A model generated the notes under the pieces. It was not told where the DNA came from and ran no database searches. It worked only from the letters and a program-made list of their open reading frames with translations. Made by a program: the position numbers and the translations under genes. A stretch of DNA of 64,000 nucleotides from the NCBI GenBank assembly GCA_903910445.1, contig CAIVZR010000028.1, positions 1-64,000 of the forward strand. The letters run 5' to 3'. This DNA comes from an uncultured Bacteroidota bacterium (GTDB lineage: Bacteria; Bacteroidota; Bacteroidia; UKL13-3). Shown in pieces: positions 8,604 through 16,723 of the stretch; within the stretch, counting starts at the first letter, position 1, and each line of letters starts with the position of its first letter.

Positions 8604-10583
8604 ATGAACAAATCAATTAGTTTAATATCCTTAGCCACTTTATGTGTGCTATTCTTTGTTACTTCATGCAAACCCAAAAATTCGGGGAATGCAGTAAGTG
8701 GTGATGCTGCAACGAAAGTTTATGTAGCCCCAGGAAAATATGATGAATTTTATAATTTTGTTTCTGGTGGATTCAGCGGACAAATGAGTGTATACGGTAT
8801 ACCTAGCGGAAGACTGTTGAGAGTAATACCTGTATTTTCGGTAGACCCTGAAAAAGGATGGGGGTATAGTGAAGAAACAAAACCGATGCTTAATACTTCT
8901 CATGGCATGGTTCCTTGGGATGACTTACATCACGTTCAACTTTCAAAAACCGATGGCAATTACGATGGCAGATGGGCTTTTGGAAATGCTAATAATACAC
9001 CTCGAGTGGCGCGTATTGATTTGAAAACTTTTAGGACTACTGAAATCATAGAATTGCCTAATAGCGCTGGAAATCACTCGTCGCCATTTATTACCGAAAA
9101 CACTGAATATGTTGTTGCAGGTACTCGATTCAGTATTCCACCAGATGATGTGAATGGAGATGTTGCTATTAATACCTATAAGAAAAACTTTAAAGGCACC
9201 TTATCATTTATTAGTGTTGGTAAGGAAGATGGGAAAATGGATATCGCATTTCAAATTCAATGCCCTGGAGTAAATTTCGACCTTAGTCGTGCAGGTAAAG
9301 GAAAATCGCATGGTTGGTTTTTCTTTAGCTGCTATAATACCGAACAAGCAAATACTTTATTAGAAGTAAATGCTTCACAAAAAGATAAAGATTTTATTAT
9401 GGCCGTTAATTGGAAGAAAGCTGAAGAATACATAAAAGCAGGAAAAGGTAAAAAGCAAGCCGTACGCTATGCACATAATACCTATAGTGATATTACACAC
9501 AGTGCTACTTCAGAAATTAAAACAGAAGTTACTGTGCTTGATTCCAAAGAATTTGCGGATATCTGTTATTTTATTCCATGCCCAAAATCACCTCATGGTT
9601 GTGATGTTGATCCAACAGGAGAATTTATTGTAGGGAGTGGAAAACTTGCTGCTCTGATTCCTGTTTTTGGCTTCGATAAAATTCAGAAAGCAATTGCTGA
9701 TAAAGCTTTTGATGGTGAATATGAAGGGATACCAGTTATTAAATATGAAGCCGCACTTTATGGAGAGGTTAAGAAACCAGGCTTAGGCCCATTGCATACT
9801 GAGTTTGATAATAACGGTAATGCATATACTTCATTCTTTGTATCATCAGAGGTAGTAAAATGGAATATTAAAGACTTGAAAGTTTTAGATCGAGTTGCAA
9901 CCTATTATTCTGTAGGTCACTTATGTGTAGCTGGAGGAGACACTAAAACACCAAATGGCAAATACCTTATCGCCTATAACAAAATAACCAAAGACAGATA
10001 TTTACCAACGGGTCCTGAACTTTCGCAGAGTGCTCAACTTTATGATATTAGCGGAGATAAAATGCAATTAATTTTAGACTTCCCAACAATTGGTGAGCCG
10101 CATTATGCACAAATGGCACCGGCCGACTTGATTAGAAATAATGGCCAATTGAAAATATTTAAGATTGCTGATAACATGAATCCATTTGCTACTAAAGGTG
10201 AAGGAGAATCTAAAGTAGTTCGAGAAGGAAATAAAGTTCATGTATACATGACCGCAATAAGATCACATTTCTCACCCGACAATATTGAGGGTGTACGAGT
10301 AGGTGATGAGGTATACTTTCACATTACTAATCTCGAACAAGATTGGGATGTACCACATGGATTTGCTGTGAAAGGTGCTTCAAATGCAGAGCTACTAATT
10401 ATGCCAGGAGAAACAAGCACCCTTAAATGGGTTCCAGAAAAAGCAGGAATGTACCCTATTTATTGTACAGATTTCTGTAGTGCGTTACATCAAGAAATGC
10501 AAGGATATGTGAGAGTTTCGCCAGCTGGAAGTAATGTGCCACTTAGCTTCTCTTTGGGAAGTACGGTACCCGAAACCAAATAG
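8604..10583 (+). CDS. nosZ: Nitrous-oxide reductase, clade II (Sec/lipoprotein type)
   Basis: 659 residues. NosZ reduces N2O to N2 in the periplasm using CuA and the CuZ copper-sulfide cluster. The N-terminus is a Sec lipoprotein signal with lipobox VTSC (Cys22), not the Tat signal of clade I. The CuZ histidines are visible in order: DDLHH (106-110), GNHSSPF, SHGWFF, SPHGCDVDPTGEF, GPLHTEFDNNG, VGHLCVAGGD and GEPHYAQM. The C-terminal cupredoxin domain has VPHGFAV and the CuA motif CTDFCSALHQEM. All ligands needed for both centres appear present, so the enzyme should be functional. A strong hairpin terminator follows the stop codon. Confidence 0.97.
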   Translation: MNKSISLISLATLCVLFFVTSCKPKNSGNAVSGDAATKVYVAPGKYDEFYNFVSGGFSGQMSVYGIPSGRLLRVIPVFSVDPEKGWGYSEETKPMLNTSHGMVPWDDLHHVQLSKTDGNYDGRWAFGNANNTPRVARIDLKTFRTTEIIELPNSAGNHSSPFITENTEYVVAGTRFSIPPDDVNGDVAINTYKKNFKGTLSFISVGKEDGKMDIAFQIQCPGVNFDLSRAGKGKSHGWFFFSCYNTEQANTLLEVNASQKDKDFIMAVNWKKAEEYIKAGKGKKQAVRYAHNTYSDITHSATSEIKTEVTVLDSKEFADICYFIPCPKSPHGCDVDPTGEFIVGSGKLAALIPVFGFDKIQKAIADKAFDGEYEGIPVIKYEAALYGEVKKPGLGPLHTEFDNNGNAYTSFFVSSEVVKWNIKDLKVLDRVATYYSVGHLCVAGGDTKTPNGKYLIAYNKITKDRYLPTGPELSQSAQLYDISGDKMQLILDFPTIGEPHYAQMAPADLIRNNGQLKIFKIADNMNPFATKGEGESKVVREGNKVHVYMTAIRSHFSPDNIEGVRVGDEVYFHITNLEQDWDVPHGFAVKGASNAELLIMPGETSTLKWVPEKAGMYPIYCTDFCSALHQEMQGYVRVSPAGSNVPLSFSLGSTVPETK

Positions 10584-10601
10584 TTAAATCAAATACAATC
10601 G

Positions 10602-10641
10602 AAGGAGCAGTTAGGTAATTGAATCTTGCTGCTCCTTTTTT
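10602..10641 (+). terminator. Intrinsic terminator inside the nos cluster, after nosZ
   Basis: A 9-bp stem AAGGAGCAG (10602-10610) / CTGCTCCTT (10629-10637) with an 18-nt loop runs into a T-tract. No promoter is obvious before the next gene, so it probably acts as a partial terminator that keeps nosLDFY levels below nosZ. Confidence 0.7.
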
Positions 10642-10664
10642 ATGCCATTTTAATTTATAATATC

Positions 10665-11684
10665 ATGAATGAAATACGAATTTCCAGAACCTCCCGAGTA
10701 CTTTTAATTATTTCGGCGATATTGTTGGTAGCTTCAATATTCATCCCAATTTGGCGAATAGAGCTCGACGCTCCGCAATATCCAGAAGGGTTGGCACTCT
10801 TAATATATTCGAATAATATTGGGGGCGATGTTGATATCATTAATGGTTTGAATCATTATATAGGGATGCAAACGCTTCATGCAGAAAATTTCATAGAGTT
10901 TACTATTTTGCCATATATCATTAGTTTTTTTGCAGCATTAGCTTTGGCTACAAGTATCATTGGAAGAAAGAAAATACTCTATCTTTTATTGTTTACTTTT
11001 ATTGCCTTTGGAATTATTGCGATGGGTGATTTTTGGAGATGGGAATATAATTATGGACATAACCTCGACCCTAAGGCAGCCATTATTGTGCCTGGAATGG
11101 CCTACCAACCACCATTGATTGGCTTTAAGCAATTGTTAAACTTTGGAGCCTATTCTATTCCTGATATTGGAGGGTGGTTTTTTATTGGGAGTGGCCTCCT
11201 CATGCTAGTGGCTTCGGTTATAGAATCAAAAATTCTAGATAAATTCATGAAACAAAAGAACGTAAACAAAAGCATCTTGTTTTCACCTTTGCTATGCTTG
11301 TTAATATCATGTAGTTCTTCGCAACCACAGCCATTGAAATTAAACACCGACAATTGTGATTTTTGTAAAATGACTATTGCTGATGGGAATTTTGGATGTG
11401 AATTAATAACTGAAAAAGGGCGAGTTTATAAGTTTGATGATTTACGTTGTTTGATTCATTATAAATCGGCCAATTCAAATACCACTTTTAGTTCTGTATA
11501 TGTGAATGCCTATCGTGCTGATAATTTATTAATCGATGCTGAAAAAGCTTTCTATATCAAAGCTAACGATTTAACGAGTCCAATGGGCGGAAATATCGCT
11601 GCATTTAAGGACTCTACGGAAGCAAATTTTTATGCTTCAAAATTCCATACTACAAAGCAATTGTGGAAAGACATCATAAAATAA
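10665..11684 (+). CDS. nosL: Membrane protein fused to NosL copper chaperone
   Basis: 339 residues from the ATG at 10665; the longest frame opens with a TTG at 10626, inside the terminator hairpin, and is rejected. Residues ~1-195 form a membrane domain with about five helices, beginning RTSRVLLIISAILLVASIF, with conserved-looking loops APQYPEGLAL, GLNHYIGM and FWRWEYNYGHNLDP. Homologues stand alone in other Bacteroidota nos clusters as I recall them. The last 145 residues are NosL, the Cu(I) chaperone for CuZ assembly, with NCDFCKM (metal site), KFDDLRC and SPMGG. The join contains a complete lipoprotein signal (ATG at 11247, lipobox LISC), so NosL may also be made alone by internal initiation. 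The frame is continuous with no stop or shift between the parts. Confidence 0.85.
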   Translation: MNEIRISRTSRVLLIISAILLVASIFIPIWRIELDAPQYPEGLALLIYSNNIGGDVDIINGLNHYIGMQTLHAENFIEFTILPYIISFFAALALATSIIGRKKILYLLLFTFIAFGIIAMGDFWRWEYNYGHNLDPKAAIIVPGMAYQPPLIGFKQLLNFGAYSIPDIGGWFFIGSGLLMLVASVIESKILDKFMKQKNVNKSILFSPLLCLLISCSSSQPQPLKLNTDNCDFCKMTIADGNFGCELITEKGRVYKFDDLRCLIHYKSANSNTTFSSVYVNAYRADNLLIDAEKAFYIKANDLTSPMGGNIAAFKDSTEANFYASKFHTTKQLWKDIIK

Positions 11685-11691
11685 ACAAACA

Positions 11692-12924
11692 GTGAAAAAC
11701 CCACTTTTATTTTTTTTAATTTTCATCTCAATACTTTCTGAAGGGAGAACCATCAGGGTTGGGCCAACTCATGAAATAAAACAGATTAAACCCGCATTAA
11801 GTCTTTCAAGCCAAGGTGATACAATAATTGTTGAAGCAGGATTATATCAAGAAGGAAATATTGTGATAAACCAATCTATAGTTTTTCTAGGAGTAGGAAT
11901 GCCAATTATAGATGGAGAAAAAATATATGAAGTGTTATCTATAAAGGCAAATAATGTTGTTGTAAGCGGATTTACAATTCAGCATTCAGGCATAGCAACA
12001 ATGGACGACCCAGGTGGCATAAAAGTATATTATTCAAATCATGTTACAGTTAGTGATAATTATTTATATGACAATTTTTTCGGTGTTTATATGCTATGCT
12101 GTAAAAATTGTTTGATAAAGAACAATAAGATTGTTGCACTAGGAAAGGAAGAACAAATGATAGGTAATGGTATCCATTGCTGGAAAAGTGATAGCATGTT
12201 GATTATTGCCAATAATATTTCAGGACACCGAGATGGAATTTATTTCGAATTTGTAACTCATTCGGTTATCTGGAGAAATATTTCAACGTATAATATCCGT
12301 TATGGTTTGCATTTTATGTTTTCCAACGACGATTCCTATTTCACCAATCTCTTTAGAGGAAATGGTGCCGGGGTTGCTGTGATGTTTACCAGCCGTGTAA
12401 TTATGATAAACAATACGTTCGAAGAGAATTGGGGAGATGCAGCCTATGGATTACTATTAAAGGAAATATCTGACAGTTATATTTATGGGAATCATTTTGT
12501 AAAGAATACTTCCGGAATTTATATGGAAGGGACTAATAGGATTTATATTTCAATGAATGTTTTACAAAGTAATGGCTGGGGAATGAAGATTCAAGCGAGT
12601 TGTATGGATAATACAATAACCAACAATAATTTCGTTTCCAATACATTTGATATTAGTACTAATGGAAGTTTGGTTCTAAATACTTTTAATGAAAACTATT
12701 GGGATAAGTATGAGGGCTATGATTTGAATCGTGATCAAACAGGCGATATTCCATACCACCCATTAAGTTTATTTTCGGTTATCATTGAAAAAAACCCACC
12801 AGCAATGTTGCTCTATCGAAGTTCCATGGTGATGTTGCTCGACAAGTCGGAAAAGGTGCTACCCAGTTTAACACCAGATAATTTCATCGACCATAAACCA
12901 CGCATGCATGCGTTACCACTATGA
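11692..12924 (+). CDS. nosD: NosD, periplasmic beta-helix maturation protein
   Basis: 410 residues starting with a GTG seven bases after the nosL stop; the first ~19 residues are a signal peptide. The body is a right-handed parallel beta-helix with CASH/pectate-lyase-like repeats (many NN-x-I/F motifs such as LIKNNKI, MINNTFEEN, TITNNNF) and the family ending YWDKYEGYDLNRDQTGDIPY followed by PLSLF. NosD works with the NosFY ABC transporter in sulfur delivery and assembly of the CuZ centre of NosZ. It overlaps nosF by four bases (ATGA), indicating translational coupling. Confidence 0.95.
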   Translation: MKNPLLFFLIFISILSEGRTIRVGPTHEIKQIKPALSLSSQGDTIIVEAGLYQEGNIVINQSIVFLGVGMPIIDGEKIYEVLSIKANNVVVSGFTIQHSGIATMDDPGGIKVYYSNHVTVSDNYLYDNFFGVYMLCCKNCLIKNNKIVALGKEEQMIGNGIHCWKSDSMLIIANNISGHRDGIYFEFVTHSVIWRNISTYNIRYGLHFMFSNDDSYFTNLFRGNGAGVAVMFTSRVIMINNTFEENWGDAAYGLLLKEISDSYIYGNHFVKNTSGIYMEGTNRIYISMNVLQSNGWGMKIQASCMDNTITNNNFVSNTFDISTNGSLVLNTFNENYWDKYEGYDLNRDQTGDIPYHPLSLFSVIIEKNPPAMLLYRSSMVMLLDKSEKVLPSLTPDNFIDHKPRMHALPL

Positions 12925-13628
12925 TTTCAATAATTAAAGCACGTAAGCAATTCTCCAAATTACAAGTACTAGACGATGTTAGTATTGAATTCCAACGCGG
13001 GGAATGTATTGCTTTGATTGGCCCGAATGGTTGTGGTAAAACCACACTTATCAAAAGCATTTTAGGAATGGTTATTCCTGATAGTGGTGAGATACATTTT
13101 CAAGGAAAGGCGGTATTAAATGATGAAACCTACCGAAAGCAGATTGGTTACATGCCACAAATTGGTCGCTATCCTCAAAACATGACCATCGGACAGGTAA
13201 TAGAAATGATATGCGATATTAGAAAACCGAATCAATCTTTGGATGAAGAACTCCTGTTTAAATTTGATCTAAGAAAATTGTACCATAAAAAGATGAGTAC
13301 ACTTAGTGGCGGAACCACTCAAAAGGTAAGCGCCACCCTAGCATTTTTATTTAACCCCGATGTTTTGATTCTAGATGAACCCACAGCGGGCTTAGATCCA
13401 ATTTCTGCTGAAATATTAAAAGCGAAAATTATTCGTGAGAAATCAAATGGGAAATTAATCATAATCACATCTCATATTTTAAGTGAACTCGATGATTTAA
13501 TTACCGCCTTGATTTATATGCAGGATGGGAAAATAATTTTTCATAAAACCATGGAGGCAATAAGACAAGAGTCGGGAGAACAAAGAATATCAAAAGCTTT
13601 AGCACAGATACTTCAAAAGCAAGCATAA
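12921..13628 (+). CDS. nosF: NosF, ABC transporter ATPase
   Basis: 235 residues, a complete ABC ATPase: Walker A GPNGCGKTT (about 34-42), Q-loop MPQIGRYPQNMT, signature LSGGTTQK, Walker B VLILDEPTAGLDP and H-loop TSH. With NosY and NosD it forms the complex that energises CuZ assembly. It is a short ATPase without a C-terminal regulatory domain, as usual for NosF, and is translationally coupled to nosD and one base before nosY. Confidence 0.95.
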   Translation: MISIIKARKQFSKLQVLDDVSIEFQRGECIALIGPNGCGKTTLIKSILGMVIPDSGEIHFQGKAVLNDETYRKQIGYMPQIGRYPQNMTIGQVIEMICDIRKPNQSLDEELLFKFDLRKLYHKKMSTLSGGTTQKVSATLAFLFNPDVLILDEPTAGLDPISAEILKAKIIREKSNGKLIIITSHILSELDDLITALIYMQDGKIIFHKTMEAIRQESGEQRISKALAQILQKQA

Positions 13629-13629
13629 G

Positions 13630-14397
13630 ATGAACCGAATTATAAAATTTATATTACTCGACATTGTAAAAAACAAGGTAGTATTACTCTACACAATTTT
13701 ATTGGCTGCATTCTCATGGAGTGCCTTTGGGCTAGAAGACAATAGCACCAAAGGGATACTTACCTTATTAAATATTATACTACTTACGGTGCCTTTGGTG
13801 GCCATTTTATTTGCTACTATTTATATATATAATAGCGCAGAATTTATTGAATTGTTATTAGGCCAACCCATTAAAAGAAGTAAAATATGGTGTGCCCTAT
13901 TTTTAAGTCTATGTTTCAGTTTATTATTTGCTTTTTTAATTGGAGCCGGAATACCAATTCTAATTTATGCTCCGAATGATGTAGGGCTCATGATGTTAAT
14001 TCTAGGAAGCTTTATAACGGTAATCTTTGTTTCCATTGCATTTTTAAGTGCTATTGCCACTCGCGACAAAGCCAAAGGAATCGGGATTTCCATGATGCTT
14101 TGGCTGTACTTTGCATTATTATTCGATGGGCTAATCTTGTTTTTAACATTTCAGTTTTCTGAGTATCCAATTGAAAAAATGATGATAGGAGTAAGTATGT
14201 TAAGCCCTATTGATATGGCGCGTATTATGATATTATTAAAGCTTGATGTATCAGCAATGATGGGCTATACTGGGGCTGTATTCAAGGAGTTCTTTGGAAC
14301 TGTTTTAGGAACTATTGTTTCAATAGCCATCTTATTCTTATGGATGTGGATTCCATTTTTTTGGTCCTTATTTAAATTTAAACACAAGGATTTATAA
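13630..14397 (+). CDS. nosY: NosY, ABC transporter permease
   Basis: 255 residues with six predicted membrane helices (about 17-36, 43-70, 88-112, 118-143, 148-175, 222-245), typical of NosY. The conserved LGQPIKRSKIW cytoplasmic loop, ATRDKAKGIG, and the SPIDMARIM motif before the last helix all fit. It is the membrane partner of NosF and docks NosD. The gene follows nosF by one base. Confidence 0.94.
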   Translation: MNRIIKFILLDIVKNKVVLLYTILLAAFSWSAFGLEDNSTKGILTLLNIILLTVPLVAILFATIYIYNSAEFIELLLGQPIKRSKIWCALFLSLCFSLLFAFLIGAGIPILIYAPNDVGLMMLILGSFITVIFVSIAFLSAIATRDKAKGIGISMMLWLYFALLFDGLILFLTFQFSEYPIEKMMIGVSMLSPIDMARIMILLKLDVSAMMGYTGAVFKEFFGTVLGTIVSIAILFLWMWIPFFWSLFKFKHKDL

Positions 14398-14417
14398 CCT
14401 TTAAAGCCCAAAATAAA

Positions 14418-14789
14418 ATGAAGACAGATATTCGAGATCGTGCCGACATCGAGCACTTGATAAATGCCTTTTATAGTAAGGTTAAGATTGATCCGGTTAT
14501 TGGATTTTATTTTAGCAAGGTAGTTAATGTTAATTGGGATAGCCACTTACCCAAGATGTATGATTTTTGGGAGAATATCCTTTTTCATAGTGGTGTGTAC
14601 TCAGGAAATCCAATGGAGAAGCACGTACAATTGCATCAAAAGCATCCCATGAATCAGGAGCATTTCAAACAATGGACTAGCCTATTTACTCAAACTGCAG
14701 ATGAATTATTTGAAGGAGAGATGGTTGAAACTATTAAGCAGCGAGCATTAAGTATAGCCACTGTTATGCAGATAAAGGTGATTTCTTAA
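14418..14789 (+). CDS. Group III truncated hemoglobin
   Basis: 123 residues with the trHb3 pattern: IEHLINAFYSKVKIDPVIG, MYDFWENILFHSG, and the proximal region HVQLHQKHPMNQEHFKQW with the heme-binding His. It starts 20 bases after nosY and reads into the terminator that closes the cluster, so it is almost certainly in the nos transcript. Group III truncated hemoglobins bind NO/O2; a role in protecting NosZ or its assembly from NO, or scavenging O2, is inference from location. Confidence 0.9.
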   Translation: MKTDIRDRADIEHLINAFYSKVKIDPVIGFYFSKVVNVNWDSHLPKMYDFWENILFHSGVYSGNPMEKHVQLHQKHPMNQEHFKQWTSLFTQTADELFEGEMVETIKQRALSIATVMQIKVIS

Positions 14790-14810
14790 GTTTTCTATAT
14801 TTTCAAAAGC

Positions 14811-14852
14811 AAAACGGCGGAATGTTCAACTAATAGAACATTCCGCCGTTTG
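14811..14852. terminator. Strong bidirectional terminator closing the nos operon
   Basis: A perfect 16-bp stem AAACGGCGGAATGTTC (14812-14827) / GAACATTCCGCCGTTT (14836-14851) with an 8-nt loop, flanked by A and T runs. It serves the hemoglobin gene and the convergent fasciclin gene. Confidence 0.85.
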
Positions 14853-14867
14853 TGTAAGTGTTTTTAT

Positions 14868-15422
14868 TTATTGAGGAAGCAATACTTCGTCAATCACATG
14901 AATAATACCATTTGATGTGGGGATTGAAGCAATTATTGTTGCTTTTCCATTGATGATTACTTTTCCATCTTTCTTGGTTATTGTAATTTTCCCTCCATTC
15001 ACTTGTTCAAATGACTGGCCATCTTGCATGTATTCGGTTTTTAAAACGCCCACATAAGTATGATACTCTAGAATATTTTTTAAATCGGCTATTTTATCCG
15101 CCTTTAATAACCCTTCAACAGTTCCTGCTGGCAATTTTTCAAAGGCTGCATTCGTAGGGGCAAAAACGGTGAATGGACCAGCATTACTCAAGACATCCAC
15201 AAGGTTGGCTGCTTTAACGGCCGCTACCAAAGTTGTATGGTCCTTACTGCCAGAAGCAACTTGTACAATATTTGGCGCAGAAGTCTCATCTTTCACTCCT
15301 GATTGGCCTGTAGTTGGAGATGATGGTTCAGTGGAGCTTGTTGATTTTGATTCAGTGGTTGAAGTACACGATGTCACACAAAGACTGGCACTAATTAATA
15401 ATAAGAGGAGTAGGTTTTTCAT
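14868..15422 (-). CDS. Fasciclin-domain lipoprotein
   Basis: 184 residues with lipobox VTSC (Cys19), a Ser/Thr-rich linker (20-50) and one complete fasciclin (FAS1) domain: DHTTLVAAVKAANL, GPFTVFAPTNAAFEKLPAGT, LKNILEYHTYVG and the H2 box ending NGIIHVIDEVLLPQ. FAS1 domains mediate adhesion or protein binding at the cell surface. Its promoter carries the same operator as the nos operon, at the same spacing, so it is probably co-induced with N2O reduction. No copper or heme motif is visible, so any role in Nos function is only suggested by shared control. Confidence 0.93.
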   Translation of the reverse strand: MKNLLLLLLISASLCVTSCTSTTESKSTSSTEPSSPTTGQSGVKDETSAPNIVQVASGSKDHTTLVAAVKAANLVDVLSNAGPFTVFAPTNAAFEKLPAGTVEGLLKADKIADLKNILEYHTYVGVLKTEYMQDGQSFEQVNGGKITITKKDGKVIINGKATIIASIPTSNGIIHVIDEVLLPQ

Positions 15423-15441
15423 GATGCAATAAAATTTCTTA

Positions 15442-15449
15442 CAAAATTA
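15442..15449 (-). promoter_or_regulatory. Fasciclin gene -7 element
   Basis: TAATTTTG on the minus strand is a perfect TAnnTTTG match, 19 bases before the ATG and 21 bp from the upstream palindrome. Confidence 0.6.
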
Positions 15450-15470
15450 TAGTGCCTTACGACCCTAGCT

Positions 15471-15488
15471 TTATGACTGGAATCACAA
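15471..15488. promoter_or_regulatory. Crp/Fnr-type operator upstream of the fasciclin gene
   Basis: TTATGACTGGAATCACAA matches the nos operator at 16 of 18 positions and keeps the TGA/TCA half-sites. It lies 21 bp upstream of the fasciclin -7 element, giving a centre near -42. Confidence 0.7.
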
Positions 15489-15496
15489 AGGAAGAA

Positions 15497-16723
15497 CTAT
15501 TTTTTCGATGTAAATTTTAATTGCCCCAATATTATCAAGCACAATGAAATAAAAATAGTAATCGCGATAATTAATAAAATAATGTTAACACCTGGAATAA
15601 CGATGTACTGAAGAGAGCCGATACCCTGAAAAGCAAGTACTACTTCATTAAAAAATACAGCAATTGCAAATACTACAATTCCTGTTAGTGTAAGCTTAGA
15701 CTTGGTTATAAGATTATTAATTAACACGTAAGTAATAAGATATACGGATGTGATAGCCAATAGAACCAAATGCAAATAGGCTATTACAATTGGGCGGAAA
15801 CCAAAGGCTAATTTGCTAATTTCCGGAATCGTTGAAACTGCCTGTAATAGCAATTTCAAGGTAAGTGCTAATGCAATATATAAAAATAGAAAAAAGTAGA
15901 GCGCTTTGTTTGGTTTAAAATCAAAAGAGGGAAGGATCCGAATTCTCTTTATCATTATCCCCCATGCAACTAGTTGTGTGATTGCCCCCAGTGCAATTAT
16001 AATATAAAGCCATAAAGGAATTTCTACCCATAACACCGATAACCCATAGGCAGGAATACAACTAACTGCAAATAGCCAAAATGCCCTATTTGAGATGTTG
16101 AAATCGGGATGTATTCTTTTAAGATAATTAAGAAATAAACCAACGCAGGCAAAGAAAAACCAGCCATTATATTGAAAATGAAGATACCAATAAACAGAAG
16201 CCAAATAATAGTGTTGTTGAAAGTTTTTTGTAGCCATTATATAGGCTAAGGCAAATGTTCCTAAAGAAGAAAGAATATTGAATACTAATGATGCTCTAAG
16301 CCAAGGAATTCCTGGCCAGTTTTTTTGGTGATGTAAGTCAAGTAAACACCACCAGGTAAAGCAGGCATTCACCAAAATTGACAACGTAGAAAAAATCAAG
16401 GAATATGTTCCATACCCTTGAATCGCAAAACTAAAGAGCATTCCATAGGAGACTATAAGATTAGAAGCTAGCAGAATATTATATAATTTATAGCTCGAAC
16501 GTGAAATAAAAGGTGAAAGGAAATGCACTATTAGCACCATTAAGGTTTGTGTAACCCAACCGCTAAAGGCAAAATGAGCATGAGCATGCTGCAAATATTT
16601 TTGATCAAAGTAGTCAAAATCAAAGCCAATTTTATAACGCATTAATACGCCTACCAGCGCAACGACCAATAAATTGAAGAGCGATAGGTTAATCCATCTT
16701 TGTGAAAAGTTAGAATCCCTCAT
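15497..16723 (-). CDS. Multi-spanning membrane protein, possibly heme-copper oxidase subunit I-like
   Basis: 408 residues with about twelve hydrophobic helices. Histidines sit where heme/copper ligands would in a heme-copper oxidase or NO reductase-like subunit I: HAHAHFAFSGWV (45-56), YWYLHFQYNGWFFF (~178-191, recalling HLWVEG of NorB) and AYLHLVLLAI (~320). It is shorter than real subunit I and lacks a clear HPEVY-like catalytic motif, so I regard it as a family relative, perhaps a heme-binding NO/O2-related membrane protein. It is translationally coupled to the Crp/Fnr gene upstream (TAATG), implying a joint function in respiratory control. Confidence 0.55.
   Translation of the reverse strand: MRDSNFSQRWINLSLFNLLVVALVGVLMRYKIGFDFDYFDQKYLQHAHAHFAFSGWVTQTLMVLIVHFLSPFISRSSYKLYNILLASNLIVSYGMLFSFAIQGYGTYSLIFSTLSILVNACFTWWCLLDLHHQKNWPGIPWLRASLVFNILSSLGTFALAYIMATKNFQQHYYLASVYWYLHFQYNGWFFFACVGLFLNYLKRIHPDFNISNRAFWLFAVSCIPAYGLSVLWVEIPLWLYIIIALGAITQLVAWGIMIKRIRILPSFDFKPNKALYFFLFLYIALALTLKLLLQAVSTIPEISKLAFGFRPIVIAYLHLVLLAITSVYLITYVLINNLITKSKLTLTGIVVFAIAVFFNEVVLAFQGIGSLQYIVIPGVNIILLIIAITIFISLCLIILGQLKFTSKK

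Noticed and set aside
14811-14852. Perfect 16-bp inverted repeat as a mobile-element end or attachment site
   Set aside because: Short loop, flanking A/T runs and position between convergent genes fit a terminator; no transposase or target duplication is seen.
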